Below, piece by piece: positions 17,374 through 26,377 of a stretch of 64,000 nucleotides of DNA. The stretch covers positions 22,523 through 86,522 of the forward strand of contig JAVJSU010000059.1 of assembly GCA_040219275.1 (NCBI GenBank). Direction: 5' to 3'. The notes beneath the pieces are model-generated. The model was given only the letters and a program-made list of their open reading frames with translations, ran no database searches and was not told the origin of the DNA. A program made the translations under genes and the position numbers. The DNA is from JAVJSU01 sp040219275. Lineage in GTDB: Bacteria > Chloroflexota > Anaerolineae > Aggregatilineales > Phototrophicaceae. Positions within the stretch are counted from its first letter, which is position 1. Each line of letters begins with the position of its first letter.

Positions 17374-19371
17374 ATGGCAGATCCATTTATTGTGGCGCAT
17401 CTCACAAGTTTACCGTCGTTTTCACAGTTAAATGCGGAGCAAGCCAACCGTGTGGCGGATGCCGCGCAGGTTCGGCAATATGCTGTCGGTGATCTGGTGT
17501 TCCAGCAGGGGCAACCTGCACGCGGAATGGTCAAGCTCATCAACGGACAGGCTCGCCTCTGGCAATTGGACGGGCAACGCCAGCAACAATTGGTCGGGAC
17601 AATTGCCGCCAACCAATACTTAAACGAGGTTGCGCTGGTACGTCCATCGTTGGAAGGCGGGACGTTACAGATCATCGAAGCGGCGGTGGTGATGCTGATT
17701 GACCGCGATAAATTGCTGACCGTGCTCGCGCAACGCCCCGATATTCGCGCCGCCATTCCGCTAACATTTGAGGGTGTGCCGACGATTCAGCCCGATGCCA
17801 ACGCCCATCCCTCCGCAGGTATTTCTGGTCTACCGGAGCGCCGACTCCCGAACACAGATAATTTTACGGGTGATGACGGTATGAGCGATTCGCAGAAGCT
17901 CTACCCCAGCCCCGCCATGCACCGCAATCAACACCTGACCACGCCCCAAACGCCGATCCAGCAACAGCAGATGCGCCAGAATAATCCGCCACAGATGCCC
18001 TATGAGTCGCCCATTGGAGCCATGCAGACGGGCGACCCTGAGCAAATGATGCCCGTCGCGCCGATGACGAAAAAGGCATTCCGCGCCCAGCGTGATGATG
18101 AAGAATTGCTGATTGATACGCGCCGCCATTGGTGGTCATATATGCGTAAAATCTGGTTTCCGACGCTCATCGCGGGAGCCATTTTCGCCCTTTCATCACT
18201 GATTCCTTTTAGTCTCGCCCTGCCATTGGATGCGATTGCGGTGGTGCTTTTCGGTACGATCATGCTGTATTTTTATCTAGAATGGCAGAACGACCATCTC
18301 ATCGTCACCAGCCAACGCGTATTGCATATTGAGCGGATTATCACGACCTTTCAGCAAAGCATCAGTCAGGTGCCGATGGCGAGTATTCAGGAAGTGAATG
18401 CCGAAGATTTCACCAACGATCCCTTTTCGCGCCTGTTCAGGTTTGGCAAGGTGGAGATCAAGACACCCGGCGATTCCGGCAACATCTCGTTCAATGTTGT
18501 GCCGAACCCGCAACGAATCCAGAAATTGATCTTTGCCTACCGTGACGAAGCCAGGAAAAAGCAGGATGCCCGTCATGTGGATGAAGTCCGCGCCGTGATT
18601 GATCGCGTGGTTACAGGTAATGAAGCGATGCCGGGGCTGGACGCACCTGTGACCACCATCGTCCCCCATCAACGCAAAACATGGCTCGGTTGGACGCGTT
18701 CCGTCAACGAAGAAGGTGCCATCACGTATCGTAAGCACTGGTTTTTCTGGATGCGTCAGGTCTTTTTGCCTGCAATCGCGGTGTTTGCCTCGTTGATATT
18801 CATCGTTGTGTCGTTGTTCATCCCCGCGCTGAACAGCATTGGCTTGCTTGCGCCGATGTTTGGCTTTTTGTTGTTTCTGGTCTCTGCTATCTGGCTCTAT
18901 TGGATGGATTGGGATTGGCGACACGATATGTACATTATCGGCGATGACACCGTGCAACTCATCCATAAGCGCCCCCTGTGGTTACAGAGCGAAACCGATC
19001 AGATCTTTCTGAACCGGATCGATAATGTGGTGAGCGACAAAAGCGGGATTTTCCAGAGTGTGTTTGATTATGGCGATGTGCGCCTGGCGCTGGTCGGTGC
19101 GGATAAAGGCGACGCGAAAGTCTTTAAATATGTGCCGAACCCGGAAGAAGTGCAGTCAGAAATCACTAAACGACAAGAAGCGATCCGCCGTCGAGCGCAA
19201 CTACAGCAGGAGCAACAGCGTAAGGAAGAAATCGCCGAGTATCTGCGCGTGTATCATGAGACAACGGGTGGCGGTGTGCAAAATGTCGGCACCAATTACA
19301 CGCAGGATAGTTACCAGCAAAATGATCCGCGTCGAGACAACATGCGCCCGCCCAACGTCCCGCGTACCTAA
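17374..19371 (+). CDS. Cyclic-nucleotide-binding-like protein with two membrane/bPH modules
   Basis: This is a 665-aa membrane protein. An N-terminal cNMP-binding-like beta barrel (about 8-125; VGDLVFQQGQPARGM, LNEVALV) is followed by a Pro/Gln/Met-rich linker (about 130-230). Two repeated modules then follow, each with a pair of membrane helices (about 258-305 and 463-510) and a bacterial PH (DUF304/bPH_2-like) domain. The modules show LIVTSQRVLHIERI/FGKVEIKTPG and MYIIGDDTVQLIHKR/FDYGDVRLALV respectively. A coiled, charged C-terminal tail is present (EITKRQEAIRRRAQLQQE). The arrangement suggests that a small nucleotide or other ligand tunes a membrane-associated PH protein. The phosphate-binding Arg of true cAMP sites is not evident, so ligand binding is uncertain. 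Function is unknown. Confidence 0.75.
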   Translation: MADPFIVAHLTSLPSFSQLNAEQANRVADAAQVRQYAVGDLVFQQGQPARGMVKLINGQARLWQLDGQRQQQLVGTIAANQYLNEVALVRPSLEGGTLQIIEAAVVMLIDRDKLLTVLAQRPDIRAAIPLTFEGVPTIQPDANAHPSAGISGLPERRLPNTDNFTGDDGMSDSQKLYPSPAMHRNQHLTTPQTPIQQQQMRQNNPPQMPYESPIGAMQTGDPEQMMPVAPMTKKAFRAQRDDEELLIDTRRHWWSYMRKIWFPTLIAGAIFALSSLIPFSLALPLDAIAVVLFGTIMLYFYLEWQNDHLIVTSQRVLHIERIITTFQQSISQVPMASIQEVNAEDFTNDPFSRLFRFGKVEIKTPGDSGNISFNVVPNPQRIQKLIFAYRDEARKKQDARHVDEVRAVIDRVVTGNEAMPGLDAPVTTIVPHQRKTWLGWTRSVNEEGAITYRKHWFFWMRQVFLPAIAVFASLIFIVVSLFIPALNSIGLLAPMFGFLLFLVSAIWLYWMDWDWRHDMYIIGDDTVQLIHKRPLWLQSETDQIFLNRIDNVVSDKSGIFQSVFDYGDVRLALVGADKGDAKVFKYVPNPEEVQSEITKRQEAIRRRAQLQQEQQRKEEIAEYLRVYHETTGGGVQNVGTNYTQDSYQQNDPRRDNMRPPNVPRT

Positions 19372-19508
19372 TTATGATTGCGGTTTACCCTGATCGACTT
19401 CGGATCAGATGGTTGTTACGTGCGTGATCTTTCAATCAAAAGCTATTCAGCCTATCAGCTAGTCAGTTAAAAAACATAACCTGAAATGCTGAGACGCTGA
19501 AATGCTAA

Positions 19509-20564
19509 TTATAATCCGCGTAACGTGTGCATCATCCGTGCAAAAAGTGGCAGATAGCGTTCTGCGAGGGATTGTTCTACGGTGAAAGTCGCCGTTATGT
19601 AATGATTTTCCCCATTTGCCGGGTCGATCACGCCGATATATTGCACCTGCACCCGTGTGAGGTCGCCATCAACGAGGGTGGTTTCTCCGCGCACGAACAC
19701 GCCCGCAGGCAGACTCACCCGTTCCAAAACGATCACCTCGCGCCCTTGTTCGCTATACGACTCCTCTAGCTGAAGCAAAATATCCGCGAGGGCGGGCGGC
19801 GTTTCGAGCGTGGTTGCGGTTACATCCAACGTTACCGTGTCATCCGGCAGACCGACTGCGATCTGTGTGTTTTGCCCCGGCACGCGGGAACGCCAATCTG
19901 ACGGCACGCGCAGGCTGAGAATCGCGCCACTATAGCGTTGCCATCCGCCGGAATTACCGGAAATTTCAAGCGTATCGGCGATGGTCTCAAACGTCGGCAG
20001 GAGATCATCAAAGCGTTCGGGCGGTGCGCTGAACGTGACGAAAATCAGCGCATCGTCGGACGGAATCACATATTGAAATTGTGTGGTGGTCAGCGCATTG
20101 CCGTTTGCATCGTTGGTCGTCGGGGTCAGGCGAAAACGTCCGGCATTACCTACGGGCAAACCGAGCACCTGCATCGCATTGACCGTAAAGCCGAGCGCAT
20201 CATATTCCGGTTGCATCAACGGCAACAGCTCGTTCAGCGGCGGAATCGTCGTGACGGCTACGACGTTGATATTAATGCTGGCTTCCTGCACAGGGTCGAG
20301 CAAAAATACATCTAAACCGCTCAGTGATTGTAGATAACTGGCAAAGGTGGGGTTGGTCGCGCTGAGGATGTTCAGCCCATCTCTGAATTGCTGGCTGTCG
20401 CTCAGGTCAAACCAGCCGGATGGGACGCTAAGGGTGATTCCGTTGCCACTATAGCGCGTCCATGTGTCATCAGCTGTGTCGGTCTGTGCATAGACGAAAA
20501 TGCCCGTTAGCATCACGAGCAGAATCAGCAAAAATAGGCGCAATTTTCTGGCGAAAGTGTGCAT
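19509..20564 (-). CDS. Secreted protein with two related PsbP/Mog1-like domains
   Basis: This 351-aa exported protein has a signal peptide (about 1-26, ends FVYAQ). Two homologous halves (about 33-200 and 205-350) each begin with W.RYSG..(L)SL.VPS.W. This is the layout of small PsbP/Mog1-like alpha-beta domains that are common as extracellular proteins of unknown role. The start ATG at 20564 is three bases after the amylosucrase stop, with GGAAG as ribosome binding site, so the two are an operon. No catalytic motif is visible. The link to an intracellular glucan-forming enzyme is unexplained. Confidence 0.65.
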   Translation of the reverse strand: MHTFARKLRLFLLILLVMLTGIFVYAQTDTADDTWTRYSGNGITLSVPSGWFDLSDSQQFRDGLNILSATNPTFASYLQSLSGLDVFLLDPVQEASININVVAVTTIPPLNELLPLMQPEYDALGFTVNAMQVLGLPVGNAGRFRLTPTTNDANGNALTTTQFQYVIPSDDALIFVTFSAPPERFDDLLPTFETIADTLEISGNSGGWQRYSGAILSLRVPSDWRSRVPGQNTQIAVGLPDDTVTLDVTATTLETPPALADILLQLEESYSEQGREVIVLERVSLPAGVFVRGETTLVDGDLTRVQVQYIGVIDPANGENHYITATFTVEQSLAERYLPLFARMMHTLRGL

Positions 20565-20567
20565 CCG

Positions 20568-22496
20568 CTACTTCCGTGCCATCCACAGATATTGATACGG
20601 CTCAAGGTGTAGCGCATCCGTGCGAACCGTGTCTCCGGTCAACAAGTCCGTCATGGTGGGTGTGAGGCTGAAATACGCGTTGATAACGTCGCTCTGTAGC
20701 ATCTGCTCAAATTCAGAGAAATTCGCCAGCACCAGCACCTCTGTATTGCGCGAAAACGCCAGCACATGCGGATTTTGCGTGTCGAAAAAGAGCGTAGACC
20801 CGTCACCGAATTGTGGGGTGCGCTTGCGAACGTGAATCATATGCTTGAATGTCTGGAAAATCCGCCCCTCGATGGTCGCGGAATCAGTCCGCAGTTCAGC
20901 ACGATTCCAGTTAAAGCGCGGACGATGCACCCAGCGATCATCCTGCGCCTTGCCGGGATCATTTTTGTAGCTGTAATCATTCAGCGTGGCAATTTCGTCG
21001 CCCAGATAAATCAACGGGATGCCACCCGCCGAGATAATCAAGCTATGGATCATCAAGATGCGCCGGATCGCGTATTCGATGGCGTGTTTCTCGCCCACCT
21101 CAAGCGACTTTTCCAGTCCGGCGAGCGACGCGGTGGTGCCACAAATCCGCATATCCTGATTGTTCGGATTATAGCCAAATGATAATCCGGTGGAGAAACT
21201 ACCGGGGAAGATACCAAGAAAGAATTGATTCAGAAATTGGCGATGGTCAAAGCCCTGAATCCCCACTTCGATGGCATCTTCGTCGGCGAATGACCAGCCG
21301 ATGTCGTCATGCACGCGCACATAGTTCACCCATGCCGTGCCTTCCGGCAGATCAAAGCGTTTGCTCATGGAATGGCGCAGAAGTTTGACTTCACGGGTGG
21401 CGAGGGCTTCCCAGATGAGCGCCATAAAGGTCGGGTTATAAGAAATCGGACATTCTTCAAGGCTGATGTACGTTGCTACATCACGCGGGTGGACAATCGC
21501 CTCGGATTTAAACAGCATGGATGGCGCGGCGATACGGGTCAACGCGTTATAGGCTTGAATAATCAGATGTGCCTGCGGGAGGTTTTCGCACGCCGTCCCC
21601 ATTTGCTTCCACAGGAACGCCACCGCATCCAGCCGTAAAATTTCTACACCCTGATTCGCCAGAAAGAGCATTTCGCCGAGCATGGCGTTAAAGGTCGCCG
21701 GATTTTGATAATTTAAATCCCACTGAAAATTATTGAAGGTCGTCCATGCCCATTTGCCGATTGCCGGCAGATAGGTAAAGTTGCCCGGCGCTTGATCCGG
21801 GAAAATTTCCCGCAGAGTGCGCTCATATTGATCCGGCAGGGTGCGATCATCAAACAGATAATAGTAATTCTGATATTCGTCATCACCTGCCAGCGCGTTC
21901 AATGCCCATTGATGCTCGTCGGACGTATGGTTGAAGACGAAATCCAGCACCAGACTGATGCCATTGCGCCGAAATTCCGCCGCCAGCTTGTTTAATCCTG
22001 CCATTGTGCCGAGTTGCGGGTTCAATTTTCGAAAATCGCTGACCGCATAGCCACCATCACTATTGACCCCCGGCGCACGATAGAGGGGCATCAGATGGAG
22101 ATAAGACAAGCCGAGTTCTTTAAAGTAGGGGATTTTCTGACGGATGCCTTCAATATCAGTGGCGAATAAATCCACATACGCTACGCCGCCGACCATCGCC
22201 TCGCTGGTATACCACGCGGGGTCGGATTCTCTGCGGGCATCCAACGCACGCAAGTCTTCACTGCGTTCCGCGAAGCTACGGGCGGTGGTCAGCAAAATTT
22301 GTTCGAGATGATAGAAAAAATCATAGCGATTGCCATAGAGATCATGCAGTAAGGCGAAGATACGCGGGAAATAATCGTGGACTCGCGTTAGAAAAATACG
22401 ATAATCTTCTGGATCACTCAGGACAGGCTCAATGCGGGGCAGTAACCGTGAGAGGGTACGTTGGGCTTCCCGCTGTGACCATTCGTTGATTTGCAT
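20568..22496 (-). CDS. Amylosucrase (GH13 subfamily 4)
   Basis: This 642-aa enzyme should convert sucrose to an alpha-1,4-glucan and fructose. Its length and organisation match amylosucrase (about 636 aa). A helical N-terminal domain (1-90) precedes the TIM barrel with DFVFNHTSDEH (185-195), the catalytic nucleophile D290 in ILRLDAVAF, acid/base E332 in FKSEAI and transition-state stabiliser D398 in RVHDDIGW. A C-terminal beta domain closes the protein. All three catalytic residues are intact. There is no signal peptide. It is first in an operon with a secreted protein. Sucrose hydrolase or trehalose synthase are close relatives, but the N-terminal domain and EYQNYYYLF region favour amylosucrase. 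Confidence 0.88.
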   Translation of the reverse strand: MQINEWSQREAQRTLSRLLPRIEPVLSDPEDYRIFLTRVHDYFPRIFALLHDLYGNRYDFFYHLEQILLTTARSFAERSEDLRALDARRESDPAWYTSEAMVGGVAYVDLFATDIEGIRQKIPYFKELGLSYLHLMPLYRAPGVNSDGGYAVSDFRKLNPQLGTMAGLNKLAAEFRRNGISLVLDFVFNHTSDEHQWALNALAGDDEYQNYYYLFDDRTLPDQYERTLREIFPDQAPGNFTYLPAIGKWAWTTFNNFQWDLNYQNPATFNAMLGEMLFLANQGVEILRLDAVAFLWKQMGTACENLPQAHLIIQAYNALTRIAAPSMLFKSEAIVHPRDVATYISLEECPISYNPTFMALIWEALATREVKLLRHSMSKRFDLPEGTAWVNYVRVHDDIGWSFADEDAIEVGIQGFDHRQFLNQFFLGIFPGSFSTGLSFGYNPNNQDMRICGTTASLAGLEKSLEVGEKHAIEYAIRRILMIHSLIISAGGIPLIYLGDEIATLNDYSYKNDPGKAQDDRWVHRPRFNWNRAELRTDSATIEGRIFQTFKHMIHVRKRTPQFGDGSTLFFDTQNPHVLAFSRNTEVLVLANFSEFEQMLQSDVINAYFSLTPTMTDLLTGDTVRTDALHLEPYQYLWMARK

Positions 22497-22628
22497 TGTG
22501 TGGCTTACTCGCTTTGTATCACTTACAAAATACTTCTGAGACTATTATAACGAGAGCAGACCCTAAACCAACAGCCTAAGCTGACATCTATTTTTACAAT
22601 CCTTTGCTTTCATAATTCAATCCTCAGC

Positions 22629-22634
22629 TATACT
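22629..22634 (+). promoter_or_regulatory. Possible -10 element of the membrane histidine kinase
   Basis: TATACT lies 31 bp before the kinase start. The best -35 candidate, TTGCTT at 22604-22609, has a long 19-bp spacer, so the assignment is tentative. Confidence 0.3.
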
Positions 22635-22665
22635 TAAACTGAGCTGATTCAAATTGGAGCATAGA

Positions 22666-24546
22666 ATGTCTGGTTATATCCTGTTCATCATTGCGATTCT
22701 CGCTTCTACCGCCAGCGTGATCTTTCTCCACTACATTAGCCCGCGTATTGGTTTCACGCCGCTGTTATTCTTCGTGGCGGGCATGACGGCGATCCTGAGC
22801 TTTTCTACGCCGACTCCTATTTTTATTGAGCCGATTCAAGACATCACACTTATTATTCCGGGAAACATTTTTGTACCCATTATTCTGCTCGCCATTCTCA
22901 TCCTGTATATCGCCAATGGCACACAGGCGGCGCAACAGGCGATTTACGGTGTTGCAGGGGTCAATCTGCTGGCGCTGGGCGGATTGCTCTTATTTACGAC
23001 CTTCGCGCACTCTGCTGATAATGTTAATGGAGATGTTCTGTTTACGACCTACTCGCCGGATTATCGCCAATTCTTTGCGGGGTCGCTCGTTTTCATTTTT
23101 GATATGTTTGTCATCGCCATTGTCTATCAGGGAATTAAAAATGCCTTCCCGCAGGTCGCATTGTGGATTGCATCCAGCGTTGCCCTCTTGATTGCCCTGT
23201 GGATGGATAGCGTGCTGTTTTATCTGTTGGGTTCTGTAGGTACAGATCGCTTCTTGGACCTCTTACCGGGCGACATCGCCAATAAAACCATTGCGGGGGT
23301 GATTATCAGCTTGCCCGTCAGCTATTATCTGAATCGTATTGCCAACGAATTACCGGAATTTGCAGATCACGCCTCGCGCTCAACGTTTGATGTCCTCAGA
23401 AGTACCGTCACGCATTTAAGAGAAGCCCTTCGCCGCTCAGAATCTGAATTGCGGGAGAGCAAAATCAACTTTCAGCAATTGACCGAACATATTGACGAAA
23501 TCTTCTGGCTGGTTGACCCCAAAAAGCGGAAAATCTATTATGTGAGTCCGGCGTTTGAAACCATCATTGGGTTATCGCGTGAAGCCTTTTATGCTGATGA
23601 TGCGATCCTCATGACGGTCGTCCATCCAGAAGATCAGGAACGCGTCAGAAAACACTTTTATACGGAGCAGGAATACGAGGAGGAATTTCGGATTACACGC
23701 AATGGTGATACCCGCTGGCTACGCAATAAAGCCTTCCCGATTAAAGATGAACACGGCAATATTCATCGCATCGCGGGCATCGCGCAGGACATCACGCTAC
23801 AAAGGCACACACAGGATCAAAAGTTTAGCCTCGCCATCGAACGGGAACGGGTGCGCGTGCTTAAGGATTTTATCAGCGATGCCTCACATGACCTCAAAAC
23901 GCCGATTTCAAGTATTAAGCTCAAAGCATTCTTGATTGAAGCTGTTAAGGATGAAGCCCAACGCAGTAAACACATCAGCGCGCTCAATGAACAGGCGGAC
24001 AAGCTCAATGTGTTGATTGATAATCTATTTACGCTGTCTAATCTGGAAAATCTGGACGAATTAACGCTGGTAACGATGTCTGTCAATGTTGTGGTTAATG
24101 AAGTCTTCGAGTCTTTACAGGCTATCGCACAGGAAAAACAGGTCGCCTTGCATGTTGATCTTGAACGTCAGCCCATGCCGGATATTCTGGCGAATCATCA
24201 GGAGTTGGCGCGGGCGTTGGGCAATCTGGTCAGCAATGGCATCCGCTACACGTATGCTGAAGGCGAAGTACGGATACAGACACGCTATCAGTTTGAGCGG
24301 ATCATCGTCAAGATTTCTGATACAGGCATCGGCATTCATCCCGAAGAGCTAGAGCAAATTTTCAATCGGTTCTACCGTGCGAAGACCGCGACAAGCAACA
24401 ACATCGAGGGGAGTGGTCTGGGGTTGGCAATCGTTAAACGGGTGATTACGCGGCATCACGGCGAGATTCAGGTGGAAAGCACGCCCGGCAAAGGGACGAC
24501 CTTCACCATTTCGCTACCGCCAGCAGATCATTTCAAGCAGTTCTGA
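22666..24546 (+). CDS. Membrane sensor histidine kinase with PAS domain
   Basis: This is a 626-aa sensor kinase. The N-terminal part (about 1-230) holds seven hydrophobic helices in a 7TM-like sensor. A short coiled linker (HLREALRRSESELRES), a PAS/PAC domain (about 265-385), HisKA with H408 (ASHDLKTPIS) and HATPase_c (N box GNLVSNGIRYTY, G boxes DTGIGI and GSGLGLAIV) follow. The start is ATG 22666, because TTGGAG at 22654-22659 is correctly spaced as ribosome binding site. No response regulator is co-transcribed. The nearest stand-alone receivers lie on the opposite strand at 25.5-26.3 kb and could be partners. The gene ends six bases before the convergent GNAT gene, without an obvious terminator. 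Confidence 0.9.
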   Translation: MSGYILFIIAILASTASVIFLHYISPRIGFTPLLFFVAGMTAILSFSTPTPIFIEPIQDITLIIPGNIFVPIILLAILILYIANGTQAAQQAIYGVAGVNLLALGGLLLFTTFAHSADNVNGDVLFTTYSPDYRQFFAGSLVFIFDMFVIAIVYQGIKNAFPQVALWIASSVALLIALWMDSVLFYLLGSVGTDRFLDLLPGDIANKTIAGVIISLPVSYYLNRIANELPEFADHASRSTFDVLRSTVTHLREALRRSESELRESKINFQQLTEHIDEIFWLVDPKKRKIYYVSPAFETIIGLSREAFYADDAILMTVVHPEDQERVRKHFYTEQEYEEEFRITRNGDTRWLRNKAFPIKDEHGNIHRIAGIAQDITLQRHTQDQKFSLAIERERVRVLKDFISDASHDLKTPISSIKLKAFLIEAVKDEAQRSKHISALNEQADKLNVLIDNLFTLSNLENLDELTLVTMSVNVVVNEVFESLQAIAQEKQVALHVDLERQPMPDILANHQELARALGNLVSNGIRYTYAEGEVRIQTRYQFERIIVKISDTGIGIHPEELEQIFNRFYRAKTATSNNIEGSGLGLAIVKRVITRHHGEIQVESTPGKGTTFTISLPPADHFKQF

Positions 24547-24552
24547 GTGATG

Positions 24553-25416
24553 CTATAGTGTCAGGTACATCTCTAGGCGTGAGAAAACCTCGATGTAGCC
24601 CATCTTCTGGAAAATTTGCCATGTCGGGTGATCTGACGGCACATTTTCGATTTTTGTATCCTGCATGGGGTGGTTTTTGTGGATGTGATAGAGCAGAGTT
24701 TCGATCATCTCATCCGAAGACGGACTGAGCACAAAATGGGACAGTTGGAAGGGGCTACTCTGGTAAACTGCCCAGCCTTTTTCGCCGGAATTGAGCGTGA
24801 TGGCGATCCCCTTGAGCTTGCCCGCGTTGAGGATGGATGGCGTTTCTTCTACCCATGAGGCATCGGGTTCACGCGTCGCTAATACTGCTGGAATGTCATC
24901 AATCGCAATCTCTGTCACATCTGCATCGTCTAAATCGGCATTGGCTTCAATTGGGGATGGTGGACGGCGGATAATGAGCAAACGGCGGATTTCTTCAAAA
25001 CCGAGCTTGGTAAACAGCCCGTGCGCGGGGTCATTGCCCACGATGACCTCTAATTGGGCGCGTTCTGCCTGATGCTCTGTGGCGTTGTCTAACAGGCGTT
25101 CCATCAAGAATTGCCCCATGTGTAAGCCGCGATTATTGGGCAACACACCGAGTCGCGTAATCCACGCACGCTTTTCACGTAAGCCCAACATGCCAATACC
25201 GGCTTCTACACCGGAATCGTTCAAAGCGACAATCGACGACTCCAGTTGAATGTCGTAATTGGTGATATAGTCCAACATCCGTCTGGCATTCATCGGCATG
25301 GGCACAATGTAATCAATGCGTGTTTCGTTATATATCGCGGCAAGTGCTTCAGCATCATAGTGGCTGGCGGGTATGGCTACCCGTTTGCTTAATCTGTCAT
25401 AATCGACTGTTGCCAT
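24553..25416 (-). CDS. GNAT family N-acetyltransferase, two-domain
   Basis: This 287-aa protein has an N-terminal GNAT domain (about 12-150), with the acetyl-CoA loop around ITRLGVLPNNRGLHMGQFLM and the later TKLGFEE strand. The C-terminal half (about 165-285) keeps the general GNAT shape (FQKMGYIEVF near the end) but has lost the pyrophosphate-binding loop, so only the first domain is likely to bind acetyl-CoA. The substrate is unknown. It is the last gene of a presumed minus-strand operon after two receiver genes (92-bp gap). Confidence 0.8.
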   Translation of the reverse strand: MATVDYDRLSKRVAIPASHYDAEALAAIYNETRIDYIVPMPMNARRMLDYITNYDIQLESSIVALNDSGVEAGIGMLGLREKRAWITRLGVLPNNRGLHMGQFLMERLLDNATEHQAERAQLEVIVGNDPAHGLFTKLGFEEIRRLLIIRRPPSPIEANADLDDADVTEIAIDDIPAVLATREPDASWVEETPSILNAGKLKGIAITLNSGEKGWAVYQSSPFQLSHFVLSPSSDEMIETLLYHIHKNHPMQDTKIENVPSDHPTWQIFQKMGYIEVFSRLEMYLTL

Positions 25417-25508
25417 TGTGGTGTTGCCTTCCTCATTTTTTTCGGCATTCGATCACGCGTTACGCCTTTGTCGGAGCGGTGCGAATGCTTGATTATTTTT
25501 GGACGCGG

Positions 25509-25886
25509 CTAAATCTTTTGGGGATGCAGGAATCCGGCGACCTGTTGTGCAAATAAGCGGGTATCAATCGGCTTGGTGATGACCCCGTCACAGCCGTAAG
25601 CACGCGCCATCTCGTGGGCGGTGGCTTCTGGCCAGGCGGTGAATGCAATCAGCGGGGTATTTTCCAGCGCGCCTTTTTGCTGGCGCATCAGCCCGATGAC
25701 CGTCTGACCGTCAATATCGGGCAAGCCGAGATCGATCAACACGAGATCAGGTTGATTCTCGAACACCGTTGTTAAGCCCATTTCACCATCTTCAGCGATG
25801 AGCACTTCATGCCCGGCGATCCGTAGTAATTTCGCCGCAAGACGGGCATTTGCTTCGTTATCTTCGATCAGGATAATTTGTGCCAT
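25509..25886 (-). CDS. Stand-alone response regulator receiver protein
   Basis: This 125-aa single-domain receiver has no output domain. Conserved residues are visible: the acidic pair E-D in ILIEDNEAN, phospho-acceptor Asp in LVLIDLGLPD, Thr in IAFTAW and Lys in VITKPID. Such proteins act as phosphate shuttles or bind target proteins directly, CheY/DivK-like. It lies 63 bp downstream of another receiver gene and in line with the enzyme-receiver fusion, which suggests one multistep relay module. Confidence 0.9.
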   Translation of the reverse strand: MAQIILIEDNEANARLAAKLLRIAGHEVLIAEDGEMGLTTVFENQPDLVLIDLGLPDIDGQTVIGLMRQQKGALENTPLIAFTAWPEATAHEMARAYGCDGVITKPIDTRLFAQQVAGFLHPQKI

Positions 25887-25949
25887 TGGTCGTGTTACCC
25901 TTTTGCTTGGTCTAGTGTGTCCGTGCGATAGCAGGAAGTCTGTTTGAAC

Positions 25950-26330
25950 TTAACTGGCGCTTGCGCGTTCTAAAAAATAGGCGATCAAATTGAGCAATTC
26001 GTTTTTAGTAACGGGTTTTGCGAGATACCCGTCACAGCCCGCGCCCAGAAAACGGTCACGATCCCCGTGCATGGCGTTCGCCGTTAGCGCGATGATCGGG
26101 ATATGTGAATATTCTATCGTGGATTTCAACTGTTCTGTGGCTTCTAAGCCATCAATATCGGGCAAGTTGATGTCCATTAAGATCAGGTCAGGATGCTCGG
26201 ATTTGGCGAGGCTGACACCGCTGATACCATCTGTGGCTTCAATCATATCGTATCCACCGACACGCAACATCTTGCGTACCAGTCGCATGTTTTGTGGATT
26301 GTCTTCGATGTATAGTATTTTCCCTGCCAT
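25950..26330 (-). CDS. Stand-alone response regulator receiver protein (DivK/CheY-like)
   Basis: This 126-aa receiver closely follows the DivK-type pattern: ILYIEDNPQN (acidic pair E-D), LILMDINLPD (phospho-acceptor), IALTANAMHGDRDRFLGAGCDGYLAKPV (Thr and Lys). ATG 26330 has GAGGGA upstream and is preferred over a TTG four codons earlier. It follows the threonine-synthase-like/receiver fusion by about 50 bp on the same strand. No DNA-binding domain is present, so output must be through protein contact. Confidence 0.9.
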   Translation of the reverse strand: MAGKILYIEDNPQNMRLVRKMLRVGGYDMIEATDGISGVSLAKSEHPDLILMDINLPDIDGLEATEQLKSTIEYSHIPIIALTANAMHGDRDRFLGAGCDGYLAKPVTKNELLNLIAYFLERASAS

Positions 26331-26377
26331 GACTTCCCTCAATTATTTATCCAGCCTATTGTTACTCAATGCTTATG

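Noticed and set aside
18277..18966. 229-codon minus-strand frame opposite the cNMP/bPH gene
   Set aside because: Antisense shadow rich in His and Arg, with no recognisable domain.
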